From Apostichopus japonicus (Eukaryota > Echinodermata > Holothuroidea > Aspidochirotida > Stichopodidae), in assembly GCF_037975245.1 (NCBI RefSeq), contig NC_092571.1, positions 11,674,917-11,687,416 on the forward strand: a stretch of DNA of 12,500 bases, given 5' to 3'. Under the pieces are notes generated by a model. It was not told the origin of the DNA, did no database searches, and saw nothing but the letters and a program-made list of their open reading frames with translations. Every line of letters begins with the position of its first letter. Position 1 is the first letter of the stretch. Positions 1 through 8,450 of this stretch are shown piece by piece. The position numbers and the translations under genes are program-made.

Positions 1-2
1 TA

Positions 3-629
3 AACTTGCAGTTTAACTCCATTACCGCTTTACCGGCACGGGCATTCCAAGCCAATGAATTCCTATATCATATTAACTTAGAGCATAACTTGATTCATGT
101 GACTGCGCCGAATTCATTGACGGGACTAACCCGTCTACGTTATCTTAATTTGAGAGGAAATGTTTTAAATGGACTCCCATCATCAGGTTTCTTGGAGGAG
201 GAAGAAGACTTTGGAATAGTTCTCACAGGTAACCCATGGACGTGCGACTGCAATGCATTGCCTCTCTACAATTGGTTAAGTAAATCCAGATTCTACGAAC
301 ATGATCTGATTTGTCAGAGCCCAATCTCTGTTTATGGTGAACAACTTATGAAGCTCTCAGTTACGGACTTTTGCGATGTCGCGGATATGTTGACTACTCA
401 ATGGCAGTTCTACGAGTCTACCACTACACCAAGTCCAACAGTGAACTACGATATTGCTGTTATCAGTGCAGCATTTTTGATTTCCGGAGGATTATTTCTC
501 TTAGTTTTTCTTCTTACCAATATTCGAATGCTACAAAGTTTCATAAACTGCCCAAGGAAGCAAGATAACCGTTTGGCAGCTCCAGAGCCGGACACACCAT
601 TGGGCCAAATGCGGGCTCAAATCCTTTAA
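3..629 (+). CDS. C-terminal exon of a single-pass leucine-rich-repeat membrane protein (5' partial)
   Basis: The reading frame is open at the left edge and ends with TAA at 627-629, so only the C-terminal ~208 residues are here. Numbering from the codon at 6-8, residues 1-65 hold the last two to three LRRs (phases such as LRYLNLRGNVL). Residues 76-123 form an LRR C-terminal cap: NPWTCDC followed by further cysteines at 103 and 123. Residues 124-148 are a Thr/Ser/Pro-bearing stalk, 149-171 a hydrophobic transmembrane segment, and 172-207 a short tail starting after a basic/polar stop-transfer region. This order is typical of type I cell-surface LRR proteins, which act in adhesion, guidance or recognition. 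A Toll-like receptor is unlikely because no TIR domain follows. The TTG at 6 is not a real start, since the frame continues upstream. The family within LRR proteins and the ligand cannot be named from this part. Confidence 0.88.
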   Translation, partial: NLQFNSITALPARAFQANEFLYHINLEHNLIHVTAPNSLTGLTRLRYLNLRGNVLNGLPSSGFLEEEEDFGIVLTGNPWTCDCNALPLYNWLSKSRFYEHDLICQSPISVYGEQLMKLSVTDFCDVADMLTTQWQFYESTTTPSPTVNYDIAVISAAFLISGGLFLLVFLLTNIRMLQSFINCPRKQDNRLAAPEPDTPLGQMRAQIL

Positions 630-974
630 TCTATTGTCCCCTAAAATTATTAAAAAATATAAAAACAGTTAATAGAAACGAGGAAGACTGTGTGGGATAG
701 CGACATATTCGTATATCTTTCCTATATTACTTGATATTACATAATACTACTTTCCTAATTATGTAGTACATTATATAATTATGTGGTATAGCAAATAACT
801 TATTCATCAATCGAAAGATATCGTGAGCGAAATCTTTACAAAACATTGCATTGCAGATTTATGATGTATGCATACATAATTACTGTGCAACTCACAAGTA
901 AAATGTCGACACAACGCAAGCCTTGGTTGCCACACGGACATCCGAGGGCCCTAACAGTAGTTTATCAGGACCAG
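630..974. other. Probable 3' UTR and downstream flank of the LRR gene
   Basis: AT-rich sequence directly follows the LRR stop codon. No canonical AATAAA is seen close by. A variant signal AATATA occurs at about 656-661, but it is weak and very near the stop. No coding potential is seen on either strand. Confidence 0.4.
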
Positions 975-995
975 CCCCCGCCCTTCCCCCACCCC
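975..995 (-). other. G-quadruplex-prone tract (minus strand)
   Basis: The + strand shows four C-runs (5, 3, 5 and 4 bases) separated by 1, 2 and 1 bases. The minus strand therefore has four G-tracts with very short loops, which fits the classical quadruplex rule. It faces a second G-rich tract on the + strand about 90 bp downstream. Confidence 0.55.
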
Positions 996-1083
996 ACAAA
1001 ATGGTAAATTTGGCCCCAAGGCAGAACAATGAGATTAATGCATAACATTAAATGCCTCGAAGTATTCTTGACGTTTGGTGTGA

Positions 1084-1115
1084 GGGGATATGCGAGGGGT
1101 GGGGTGGTAGGGGGG
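1084..1115 (+). other. G-quadruplex-prone tract (plus strand)
   Basis: Four G-runs at 1084-1087, 1096-1099, 1101-1104 and 1110-1115 are separated by 8, 1 and 5 bases. The tract is roughly complementary to the C-rich tract at 975-995, so the two could pair as an imperfect inverted repeat or each form a quadruplex on opposite strands. Confidence 0.5.
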
Positions 1116-1700
1116 TGATATATGTGTTCTCTTTTTTATTACGTAATCGTGATACGTATATACATAACACCTAACGTAGCATAACATGGTGAGATTTCCA
1201 TTGTTCATTCTCTGACTTGGGCTTCTTTTCTTAAAAACGTGGTAAAATATGCAAACAACTGTCAACATCGCGAGGAGTCCGGTTAATATATGCACTTGCT
1301 TATAAAATTTTCCTTCTACGTTTTGATGTTTTGGCAAGCCTGCTAATGTTTTTATTTTCCCATATATTTGTTTCACTGAACATCTCAGAACGGACCATAT
1401 TTATTAAATGCTTGTTTCTAAAGGTGTGATAGAACTATCGTCCTTGAAATGAACCAAAGAAGCAAAATATGGTGGAGACAAGCTTTTAAAATCTAACTTG
1501 TACGAATATTTTGGCATTTCTTTTCTTTGCTTTTATCTAATTTCTTAGTCGAATTTGTCGTTTCTTGATTAATTAATTGTGTTTATTTTGTACATAACTC
1601 CTAAGCTCACAAACTTGTCTCCAAGCACGACGAAAGACTCTTTCTATTGATTGAGACACATTTTTATCCCTTGTTATAAGCGCTGATTTAGTGTAATATT
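1116..1700. other. Intergenic, no supported gene
   Basis: AT-rich sequence. A minus-strand open frame spanning 1035-1376 contains one hydrophobic helix followed by a basic cluster. It has no recognisable domain and runs through the G-rich tract, so it is not called as a gene here. Confidence 0.4.
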
Positions 1701-1745
1701 CAGGGGCGTAGCTACAAGGAGGAGGGGGAGGGGACGGGTTCTCAT
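1701..1745 (+). mobile_element. Possible end fragment of a hAT-like non-autonomous element
   Basis: Begins CAGGGGCGTAGCTAC and runs into a G/A-rich stretch, resembling the left end of the complete MITE at 5587-5922 (CAGTGGCGTAGG then G-rich). No matching right terminus or 8-bp duplication was found nearby, so this is at best a truncated copy. Confidence 0.35.
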
Positions 1746-2677
1746 CCCCAAATAATTGAATTGAATCTTCAATATTTAGAAAAGTCGGTGGTTAAAAACA
1801 TGACAGTTGGAAAATGTAATCTATGTCACATCTCTTAAAATAAATTTAAGCTGATCGCAATCTTGACAGGATATTTTTGATTTCTGATTCGATATAGGTT
1901 GTTTCTGTTTCTAACTTTAGGCTTACATTATTTACAAGATTTGACGAAATTCGAACTTACTTATTAACCGAAATCTTGTTTCTAACTCCTTGTACAACCC
2001 ATAGTAAAGTTGGAAACATAATACTGAATGTAACTTGTAATATTGTCTAAAGACGGTCAATTGGCGTTCGATTTAGCACCTTATAGTATCCGGTATAGCA
2101 ATTAAGAATTGACAACCAACTCCGTGTTATGCTGCTGAAAATGTCGAATTTGGATATTTCAATGAGGGATGTTGTATGTATTCACAGTGTTTGGGGACAA
2201 AAGTTTATGTTCTGCATTGCATGTTGTCGGCGCGCTGTTAGTGATTAATGTATGTTCTTCTTGTTACACCAGTATGAGATATAATTATGCAGATCGCACT
2301 AATGATGTAAAATTGAATAACATAATCATGGTCAGATTGGGAACCAACAGTTCTACTAACTTGCGGTACGGCACCCCTCCTCACGACTCCACCCAATTGG
2401 AAAATTATATTCTAGTTGGAATATTATGATTCTACATACCCACCCTCACACCAAGGGTGCAGAAATTCACAAATCGGTCCCAAAGTCGATGCCAATTGTC
2501 GGTTCCCAAAACTGAAGCCGAATTTCAGCGTGGTCTTGCATCCATGAACGTAAGAGTATAATAAACCCCAAATGAAGAGTATGAAATCAAAACTATTCCA
2601 CCTGTTTCTCCGTAAGTCTACATGTCCAAGATTACCGTAATATTAGGCTAACAAAAGTCTACAGCTCCCACTGGACC
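1746..2677. other. Intergenic, nothing recognised
   Basis: AT-rich sequence without domain-bearing reading frames, splice-bounded exons or RNA genes that I can recognise. The longest open frame (2169-2429, +) starts at a TTG and encodes nothing family-like. Confidence 0.4.
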
Positions 2678-2770
2678 CAGTGGCGTAGACAGAAGAGGCG
2701 GGATAAAATCTCCCCCCCCCCCGACCCCTCCGCAGAAATTTTCTGGGACTCTTGGCAAAGGAAAAATAAA
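2678..2770 (+). mobile_element. Possible end fragment of a second hAT-like element
   Basis: Starts CAGTGGCGTAGACAG, sharing the first 11 bases CAGTGGCGTAG with the MITE at 5587, and continues into a C11 run (2712-2722) and a CAGAAATTTT-type segment. No opposite terminus was found, so the element is truncated or degenerate, or the match is limited to the end. The right boundary is uncertain. Confidence 0.4.
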
Positions 2771-3869
2771 TAGTTATGATATATTATACTGTATAGGCTA
2801 CTTGTTTTTATTAGCACGGTGTGAGTTGCTTCTCATTAGGTTTTCCTCATTTAGCCATACCAAACATAGAAACGAGATTTTTCTACACAATTAGCTAACT
2901 TTGATTCAGTCATTGACACTTCTAATCAAAGTTTCGTGAGTCGTTTGGAAATTGATTGTCTTCTTACAAACAATGCACATCTCCATTTGGGGTCGTTGAG
3001 ATATGCAATACCTGCGAATACCTATACCATGCACACGTAGGAACACTATTATGTTATTATAAATGTTTGATATCGTTAAATATAATGTAATATATTTAAT
3101 ATAATGTACATGTTTTTCATCTGTGAATAAGTTAATTAAATATAACGAATCAAATGAAAGATTTTCAGCTGAATTGCCGTTGTGACATCATTCACTCTGC
3201 ATTCACAAAAAATATATAAACCACCAAATTTGAAAGAGGGATATTTTCGTCATGCAAAATGCCATGACGATGAGGGGTTGAACTAAGAAAATAATTTTCG
3301 GATTGTTACCATGGACTCAACTTCAAGCACCGAAATATTTCACGTTCATTTGACGAGTTGTGTATAAGTCAATGGAGAATTGATTTACAATTTAGTGCTA
3401 CAACATGTGCTCCCGTCCTGATCCCAAACGAAGATCGTGTACCGTCTATATACATTGGGTATAAAAAATATATGTGAAATATGATCGTCTATACTTTGTT
3501 AGAACATAGTGCTAGTGACTATTTTAATGTGTTGTCAATATATCTGGAACTTAAATTTAAAGTTATAAACAGCGTTGTTCCTTTTTCTTATTCTTCTTTT
3601 CCATTTATTGTCTGCCAATCTACTACTCTACTTTTCTACTAAATTGATGACTAATTAATTTTTCGATAAGCTTGATGGTCTCTGAACGGAATTCCTGATT
3701 GCCTAGTTACCTCATTTCTTAAAAAGATGGGCAACGCGTCCTGTGGGAGGGGTCCAGTGCCCTACCTTCCCTATGAAGAAATTTTGGAGTTTAAAGGAGG
3801 CTAAGCGTATCAACTGGTAGTATATAGCCCTATATATCTTATTTATAGCATAAATACCTACCGAAACTA
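2771..3869. other. Intergenic, AT-rich, nothing recognised
   Basis: No supported coding exon. A very AT-rich stretch around 3055-3150 has imperfect TATAATGTAATAT-type repeats. A short G/C-richer segment near 3730-3775 may be transposon debris but has no diagnostic ends. Confidence 0.4.
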
Positions 3870-4240
3870 AAGTATCGCGAAATCGCGTATGTCACTTCTT
3901 GCAACTATGTAGCAGACGTCACATAGCTTTTCCCGCCAAGCTTGAGGGGCTCATATGCGGCCATGGATCGTGTTTGTGTGCGTGTCAAAGGCGATTATGC
4001 GTCATACTTCCGAAACGATCCCGTGGAATGATGTTTACTACATGACGTGTGTACTTACGTTTAGCCTGCATATCGTATCGTAAGCGGAACCAAATAATTT
4101 CGTTGGAAAGACGAAAAGGTCCATCAGTATTTCACGTATTGCAGTATGCTAGAAAGTACAATAATGGTCACGCCTCTTCAATCCAGTACATTTCATCTCT
4201 GCGACCCTTGAAGTACTGTTGTACGTCACTGCGTGACTAA
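3870..4240. promoter_or_regulatory. CpG-richer patch with E2F-like and CRE-like sites (candidate regulatory DNA)
   Basis: By eye this stretch has clearly more CpG than its AT-rich flanks. It contains two CGCG clusters near 3876-3887, a GACGTCAC motif at 3915-3922 (CRE-like), TTTCCCGC at 3929-3936 (matching the E2F consensus TTTSSCGC), and a perfect GTCAC/GTGAC inverted repeat at 4225-4237 with a 3-base spacer. No transcript start or adjacent gene is visible, so a regulatory role is inferred only. It could also be a younger inserted repeat that has not yet lost its CpGs. Confidence 0.25.
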
Positions 4241-5039
4241 TTAAAACAATTAACTACCTCTATACTCTGCATATTAACTAGAGTCACTGACACCATGCTC
4301 CCCCTTTGCCAATAATGTAGAAAGCACAGTGATTTTCGGGCAGACCGACGCGGTGCCACAACGGACGGCAATTCCAACACCAAGGAACATTGAACTGACT
4401 CCTGCCCCTTCACGGCTCGCAACCCCCCCCCCCCCGTCCCCAACAACCAAACGAAAACGTTTAGTGGTTCATACGTAGCCTAAACATATTCACAGTGTGG
4501 TAGTAAGCCATAAATGTTGATAAACATGAATTTGTGCACACCAAAATGAAGAGGATTATCTACATTGACCAATGCGGCAACATAAAAAGAATCGAATCAG
4601 TTATCATGTTGACAAAGCATCAACTATTTAATTCACTGGTAAGGATTTACAGTATAGAATTTTATTCCAATATTCTAATGTAAATCCCTTTAAAGATTTG
4701 TTATCGTAAACTGAGAACCTTACGAGAAATTGTTTGCAAGCACAGGAAATATTTTGACAAATCTACAAATCACCTGTTATAAAGCACAAAACAAATTGCC
4801 AATTTGAGAACCAATTGAGATATCCTGTTGATCATTTGAGCAAATTTTTCCACCATTATAGATAACCTGTTGTCTCCTTGAAGCTCAGAGGGTGAAACTG
4901 GCTATAGCCACTTGAGTGTGCTTCAAGCAATAATACATATCAACTTTCCTTGAACTTTCCTGGATGACTGTATGTTGTGTTAAAGACTTATTGAACCCCT
5001 TCACAAAACTTAACTGAACTGAATTTGACCAAACTATTT
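4241..5039. other. Intergenic, with a C13 run
   Basis: Contains a 13-base C run at 4423-4435 and otherwise AT-rich unique-looking sequence. Short open frames crossing the C run have no family resemblance. Confidence 0.4.
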
Positions 5040-5300
5040 TCACCAAAAAACAATCATACCATTGGAGAATTGACAGATTTATTGTAACTTTAATTTTGGA
5101 GTTACCATGGTTAAAAGGTTTTCAGACTTTGACACCTGTTGACCTCTACCAATTTCAATAACGGATCATCTATCTACCAAGTATGACACCGATTCAACTT
5201 GTGGTTGATGAGATATCGTGTTTACAAGTTGTTTTTCACTACTTCCCATTAAGCCCAACCAACTCATGAATATTAATGAGGTCAAAATTGTTGTTGCAAA
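5040..5300. repeat. Degenerate dispersed repeat of marine-invertebrate type
   Basis: Segments such as GAGATATCGTGTTTACAAG (5211-5229) and a near-perfect 18-bp palindrome at 5263-5280 (one mismatched pair) followed by GGTCAAAA resemble phrases that recur in dispersed repeats of marine invertebrates. The resemblance is from memory and was not searched. The boundaries are approximate. Confidence 0.35.
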
Positions 5301-5578
5301 GAGCATATACTTACCATGTAGTTACATCACCATATATATTTCTTCCAATCAGAGCACAACAGAACATCATGTGACCACGGTCGTACACTAAGAGCACGAG
5401 AAACCAACGTATGTCAATTTAACTGGACATATGTCAATTTCAGGACTTATGGCATATAAGGTGCACCATACATGTTAGCATGATTGCAAAGGTTACTGAG
5501 CGTTTGGCATTGTAACCAAACCACACAGCCCACACCCAACTAAACATTTTAATTGAATAGATCATGCCACATGCAGAT

Positions 5579-5586
5579 AGATAATT
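5579..5586 (+). repeat. Left target-site duplication (AGATAATT)
   Basis: An exact 8-bp direct repeat, paired with 5923-5930, flanks the MITE. Both other array copies carry a single AGATAATT followed by GATTGAAA at the corresponding place, which shows the empty site. Confidence 0.93.
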
Positions 5587-5680
5587 CAGTGGCGTAGGAA
5601 GGTTCCTTCGAGTGGGGGGCTGAAGACCGATGGCTGGCCTGGGGGATAGGGTCTAAGGGGAGGGGGTGTCCAGGTGGACA

Positions 5681-5793
5681 TGTGCATTTCCAGGTGGCCT
5701 CAGATGCAATTTGGAGCAATATAGTACACTTCAACACCCACTCCATTTTGTAAATAATTTTGCATTTTCACCTGGCCTTTAGATGCAATTTGG
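5681..5793 (+). repeat. Internal direct repeats of the MITE
   Basis: Two imperfect copies of a ~34-base segment (TGCATTT...GGCC...AGATGCAATTTGG) begin near 5681 and 5759. They suggest internal duplication within the MITE, or transposase-binding subterminal repeats. Confidence 0.7.
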
Positions 5794-5797
5794 TGCT

Positions 5798-5826
5798 CCA
5801 AATGAGATTTTTTTCTTCTCATTTGG
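5798..5826. repeat. Perfect 10-bp inverted repeat in the MITE
   Basis: CCAAATGAGA (5798-5807) pairs with TCTCATTTGG (5817-5826) across a 9-base T-rich loop. Confidence 0.85.
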
Positions 5827-5858
5827 AAATGAAAAAGAGGTTTTCTGACTTGCGAAGC

Positions 5859-5886
5859 GGGGGGCGGAATGATACTTCCGCCCCCC
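5859..5886. repeat. Perfect 11-bp GC-rich hairpin near the MITE right end
   Basis: GGGGGGCGGAA (5859-5869) pairs with TTCCGCCCCCC (5876-5886) across the loop TGATAC. It is the most stable predicted hairpin in the element and sits close to the right terminus. Confidence 0.9.
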
Positions 5887-5922
5887 ATATTTTTCAGCCC
5901 CCCCCCGGTCCCTACGCCCTTG

Positions 5923-5930
5923 AGATAATT
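5923..5930 (+). repeat. Right target-site duplication (AGATAATT)
   Basis: Matches 5579-5586 in all eight bases and is followed by GATTGAAA, the sequence that follows the empty site in copies 2 and 3. Confidence 0.93.
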
Positions 5931-6266
5931 GATTGAAAGTTGTGCAATAGAAGTCCCCGTAGATGCTTGGAAGTACAGGCGAAAAATGACAAAGAGAAAA
6001 AATAAGGTATTTTCAACTTGTAAAGTTTCTTTATTGAAATGAGTTCAAGCAGTTGCTAAGAATGCCTTCCCAACTCTTACTGCTGAAAACATTTACCCCC
6101 CAACAAATACCAACTTATCAAGTAGAACTCAAATTAAGAGTTGTAGTAGTTCATTCTAAAACATTTAAAATTGTATCGCCAGTACATCTTCCGTGTATAG
6201 GCTTTAAATATTATTGGTAACCCATTGCTATTTAAATTCTCTAAAAAAAATAATAAAAAAACATAT

Positions 6267-6769
6267 ATGTCGATTTCAGGACTTATGGCAGATGAGGCGC
6301 GCCATACACGTTAGCATGATTGCAAAGGTTACTGAGCGTTTGGCATCGTAACCAAACCAAACAGCCCACACCCAACTCAACATTGTTACTTGAATAGATC
6401 ATGCCACATGCAGATATAGATAATTGATTGAAACTTGTGTAATAGAAGTCCCAGTAGATGCTTGGAAGTACAGGCGAAAATGACAAAGAGAAAACTGCCA
6501 AAAAATAAGGTATTTTCAACTTGTAAAGTTTCTTTTTGAAATGAGTTCAAGCAGTTGCTAAGAATGCCTTTCCAACTCTTACTGCTGAAAACATTTACCC
6601 CACAACAAATACCAACTTATCAAGTAGAACTCAAATTAAGAGTTGTAGTATTTCATTCTAAAACATTTAAAATTGTATCGCCAGTACATCCTCCGTGTAT
6701 AGGCTTTAAATATCATTGGTAACCCATTGCTGTTTAAATTCTCTAAAAGAAAAAAAATTAAAAACATAT
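6267..6769 (+). repeat. Tandem repeat copy 2 (503 bp)
   Basis: Uninterrupted copy. By eye it differs from copy 3 only at scattered positions and small indels, including an extra AT in CAGATATAGATAATT near the MITE target site. It has an imperfect inverted motif GGTTAC...GTAACC in the left third and an A-rich right end. Open frames in it are not shared by the other copies, so it is treated as non-coding. Confidence 0.92.
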
Positions 6770-7292
6770 ATGTTGATTTCAGGACTTATGGCAAATTAGG
6801 GGCGCCATACACGTTAGCATGATTGCAAAGGTTACTGAGCGGTTGGCATCGAAACCAAACCAAACAGCGCACACCCAACTCAACATTTTTAATTGACTAG
6901 ATCATGCCACATGCAGATAGATAATTGATTGAAACTTGTGTTATAGAAGTCCCAGTAGATGCTTGGAAGTACAGGCGAAAAATGACAAAGAGAAAACTGC
7001 CAAAAAATAAGGTATTTTCAACTTGTAAAGTTTCTTTATTGAAATTAGTTCAAGCAGTTGCTAAGAATGCCTTTCCAACTCTTACTGCTGAAAACATCCC
7101 CCCCCCCCACCCCCCAACGAATACTAACTTATCAAGTAGAAATCAAATTAAGAGTTGTAGTATTTCATTCTAAAACATTTAAAATTGTGTCGCCAGTACA
7201 TCTTCCGTGTATAGGCTTTAAATATCATTGGTAACCCATTGCTATTTAAATTCTCTAAAAAAAACATTAACAAATTAAAATAAAAAAACATA
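6770..7292 (+). repeat. Tandem repeat copy 3 (about 523 bp)
   Basis: Last copy, ending in a long A-rich segment and ACAT before unrelated sequence. It carries a private expansion of cytosines (C11 A C6 at 7098-7115) where copies 1 and 2 have TTTACCCC-type sequence. Only this copy keeps an 82-codon open frame (6925-7173). The same frame has a stop in copy 1 and frameshifts in copy 2, so coding is unlikely now. Confidence 0.92.
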
Positions 7293-8291
7293 ATTTTTCA
7301 AAATTTCTTTTAACAACCCAGCATCAATGCGTGACATTTAAATACCATTTGTCCTGGACAAAGTTGCAATGTAATTGTAAACATGTTACTTGAGGTCATA
7401 CAAGTCTTATGCAATGCATCCGAGGTACTTGACCTAGATGGTCTGTGTTGTCCAGCCGTTTTAATTGATGATTCTCAGATGTTTAAAGGATCATTACTCA
7501 AAATAAAAGCGATATGTAAATGCAAGCTGCACTGTTAGCCTAGCACTTTAAAATGGTCTAGAGAATATCAAAATTAAAATTTGGCGTCTTATCCCATCCT
7601 TTACGTAAAAGTTAGGAGTTGATGATTCTCTCGTCTCAAAAATGTTGTGGCCGGAACACGTATCCGTTTAGTTTGAACCAAATGCAATATGAGAATATCG
7701 GCAAAAATATTGTTATGCTTTTCCTTTTATGATATCAAGTGAGAGTAAAAGAGCCAAGTTTACTTAATGGACTGAATTGATTTGGAATATTACTATCAAA
7801 TGATCATCTTAAATGATTAAATCATTATCTTTTGTAGTGAATTTGACATATTGATGTGGGTACCACCGAAATGATTGTTCAAGAAAAGATATGATACTAT
7901 GTAACCTTATAGGCAATGAAAATTGCACGAAAAGTCATGCAATTGAAGCATAAAATTCCAAACTTCGAAAATCACAGATTAAATTAAATTTGTGAGATGC
8001 CAAAAAAAAAACCTTCCTTTTTTTCTGTATCTGGATTAAAACTGGGTTTATAGTACGGAGTAGCGAAATGGTTCAAATGATATAAATCTCATAGTAAGTC
8101 TTAGTGGTATTTAAATAAATAAATAATCTTACAGAACTCACAATGCTAGCTTTAAATAAAAAATGTTATGCAGAAAAAGTTAATATAAACTCAATATAGT
8201 ATTCAGTTTTCGACATATATGCCACACTCAACAGAATGTTTTAAGCCTCCTTATGCATTAAATCTCGACGGTTTGATTTTTAATTGTTATT
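7293..8291. other. Intergenic, AT-rich, nothing recognised
   Basis: About 1 kb with no supported exon, RNA gene or transposon end. Contains simple AAAT-type repeats near 8111-8126. Confidence 0.4.
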
Positions 8292-8326
8292 GGGGGGGGG
8301 GGGGGGAGTACTACTGATTAGTAGTA
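8292..8326 (+). repeat. G15 homopolymer followed by a 7-bp perfect hairpin
   Basis: Fifteen consecutive G at 8292-8306, then TACTACT (8309-8315) pairing with AGTAGTA (8320-8326) across a 4-base loop. Confidence 0.85.
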
Positions 8327-8416
8327 AAATAATCTCACAACCCTGACTGAACTAACACATTTCCGTATAATCGTGAGTCATTTGGAAGGACACACTTCTT
8401 AAGTAGTGTGCAGTAG

Positions 8417-8450
8417 CAGGAAGTTGTTATGTTTCCATAACAACTCCCTG
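8417..8450. repeat. Strong short hairpin
   Basis: AGTTGTTATG (8422-8431) pairs perfectly with CATAACAACT (8436-8445) around the loop TTTC. After one mismatch the stem continues for four more pairs (8417-8420 with 8447-8450). The wider flanks retain partial complementarity. It could be the core of a small foldback element. It is too short for a typical animal pre-miRNA. Confidence 0.75.

Larger units (their letters stand above)
5587..5922. mobile_element. hAT-like MITE, 336 bp, non-autonomous
   Basis: The left end is CAGTGGCGTAGGAAGG and the right end, read on the minus strand, is CAAGGGCGTAGGGACC. A second inverted block, GGGGGGCTGAA, lies just inside at 5614-5624 and 5893-5903. An exact 8-bp target duplication and CAG-type termini are the hallmarks of hAT superfamily elements, which move by a transposase supplied in trans. 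There is no coding capacity. Inside are a direct repeat of ~34 bp offset by 78 bases (about 5681-5714 and 5759-5793), a 10-bp perfect hairpin (5798-5807 with 5817-5826) and an 11-bp GC-rich perfect hairpin (5859-5869 with 5876-5886). The family name is unknown. The hAT assignment is strong on TSD length and terminal bases but was not tested by search. Confidence 0.88.
5431..6266 (+). repeat. Tandem repeat copy 1 (interrupted by a MITE)
   Basis: First of three head-to-tail copies. It begins at ATGTCAATTTCAGG and ends in an A-rich segment closing with ACAT. Without the 336-bp MITE and one copy of its 8-bp duplication, it is about 492 bp. Compared with copies 2 and 3 it lacks a short stretch (about 9 bases) near 5999-6003 and has scattered substitutions. 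The sequence left of 5431 is not similar to the end of copy 2 except for ACAT, so the array starts here. A small local duplication (ATGTCAATTT at 5411 and 5431) flanks the start. Confidence 0.9.

Noticed and set aside
371-568. 65-codon + strand frame inside the LRR exon
   Set aside because: It overlaps the real LRR frame in another phase and has no family resemblance.
2169-2429. 86-codon + strand frame with a hydrophobic start
   Set aside because: It begins at TTG, has no domain, and sits in AT-rich intergenic DNA where frames of this length occur by chance.
1693-2644. GTAATATT just before 1701 and again at 2637 as a possible 8-bp TSD of a ~940-bp element
   Set aside because: The sequence before 2637 does not match the inverse of the 1701 terminus, so the repeated octamer is probably chance.
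4049-4446. Open frames on both strands around the CpG-rich patch and C13 run
   Set aside because: They lack an ATG start or any family match, and one is kept open only by the homopolymer run.
5549-5888. Two minus-strand frames across the MITE
   Set aside because: They cross the MITE boundaries and hairpins, so they are chance frames in a non-coding element.
6283-6519. Minus-strand 78-codon frame in repeat copy 2
   Set aside because: I see no family resemblance, and no comparable minus-strand frame is open in copies 1 or 3, so coding is not supported.
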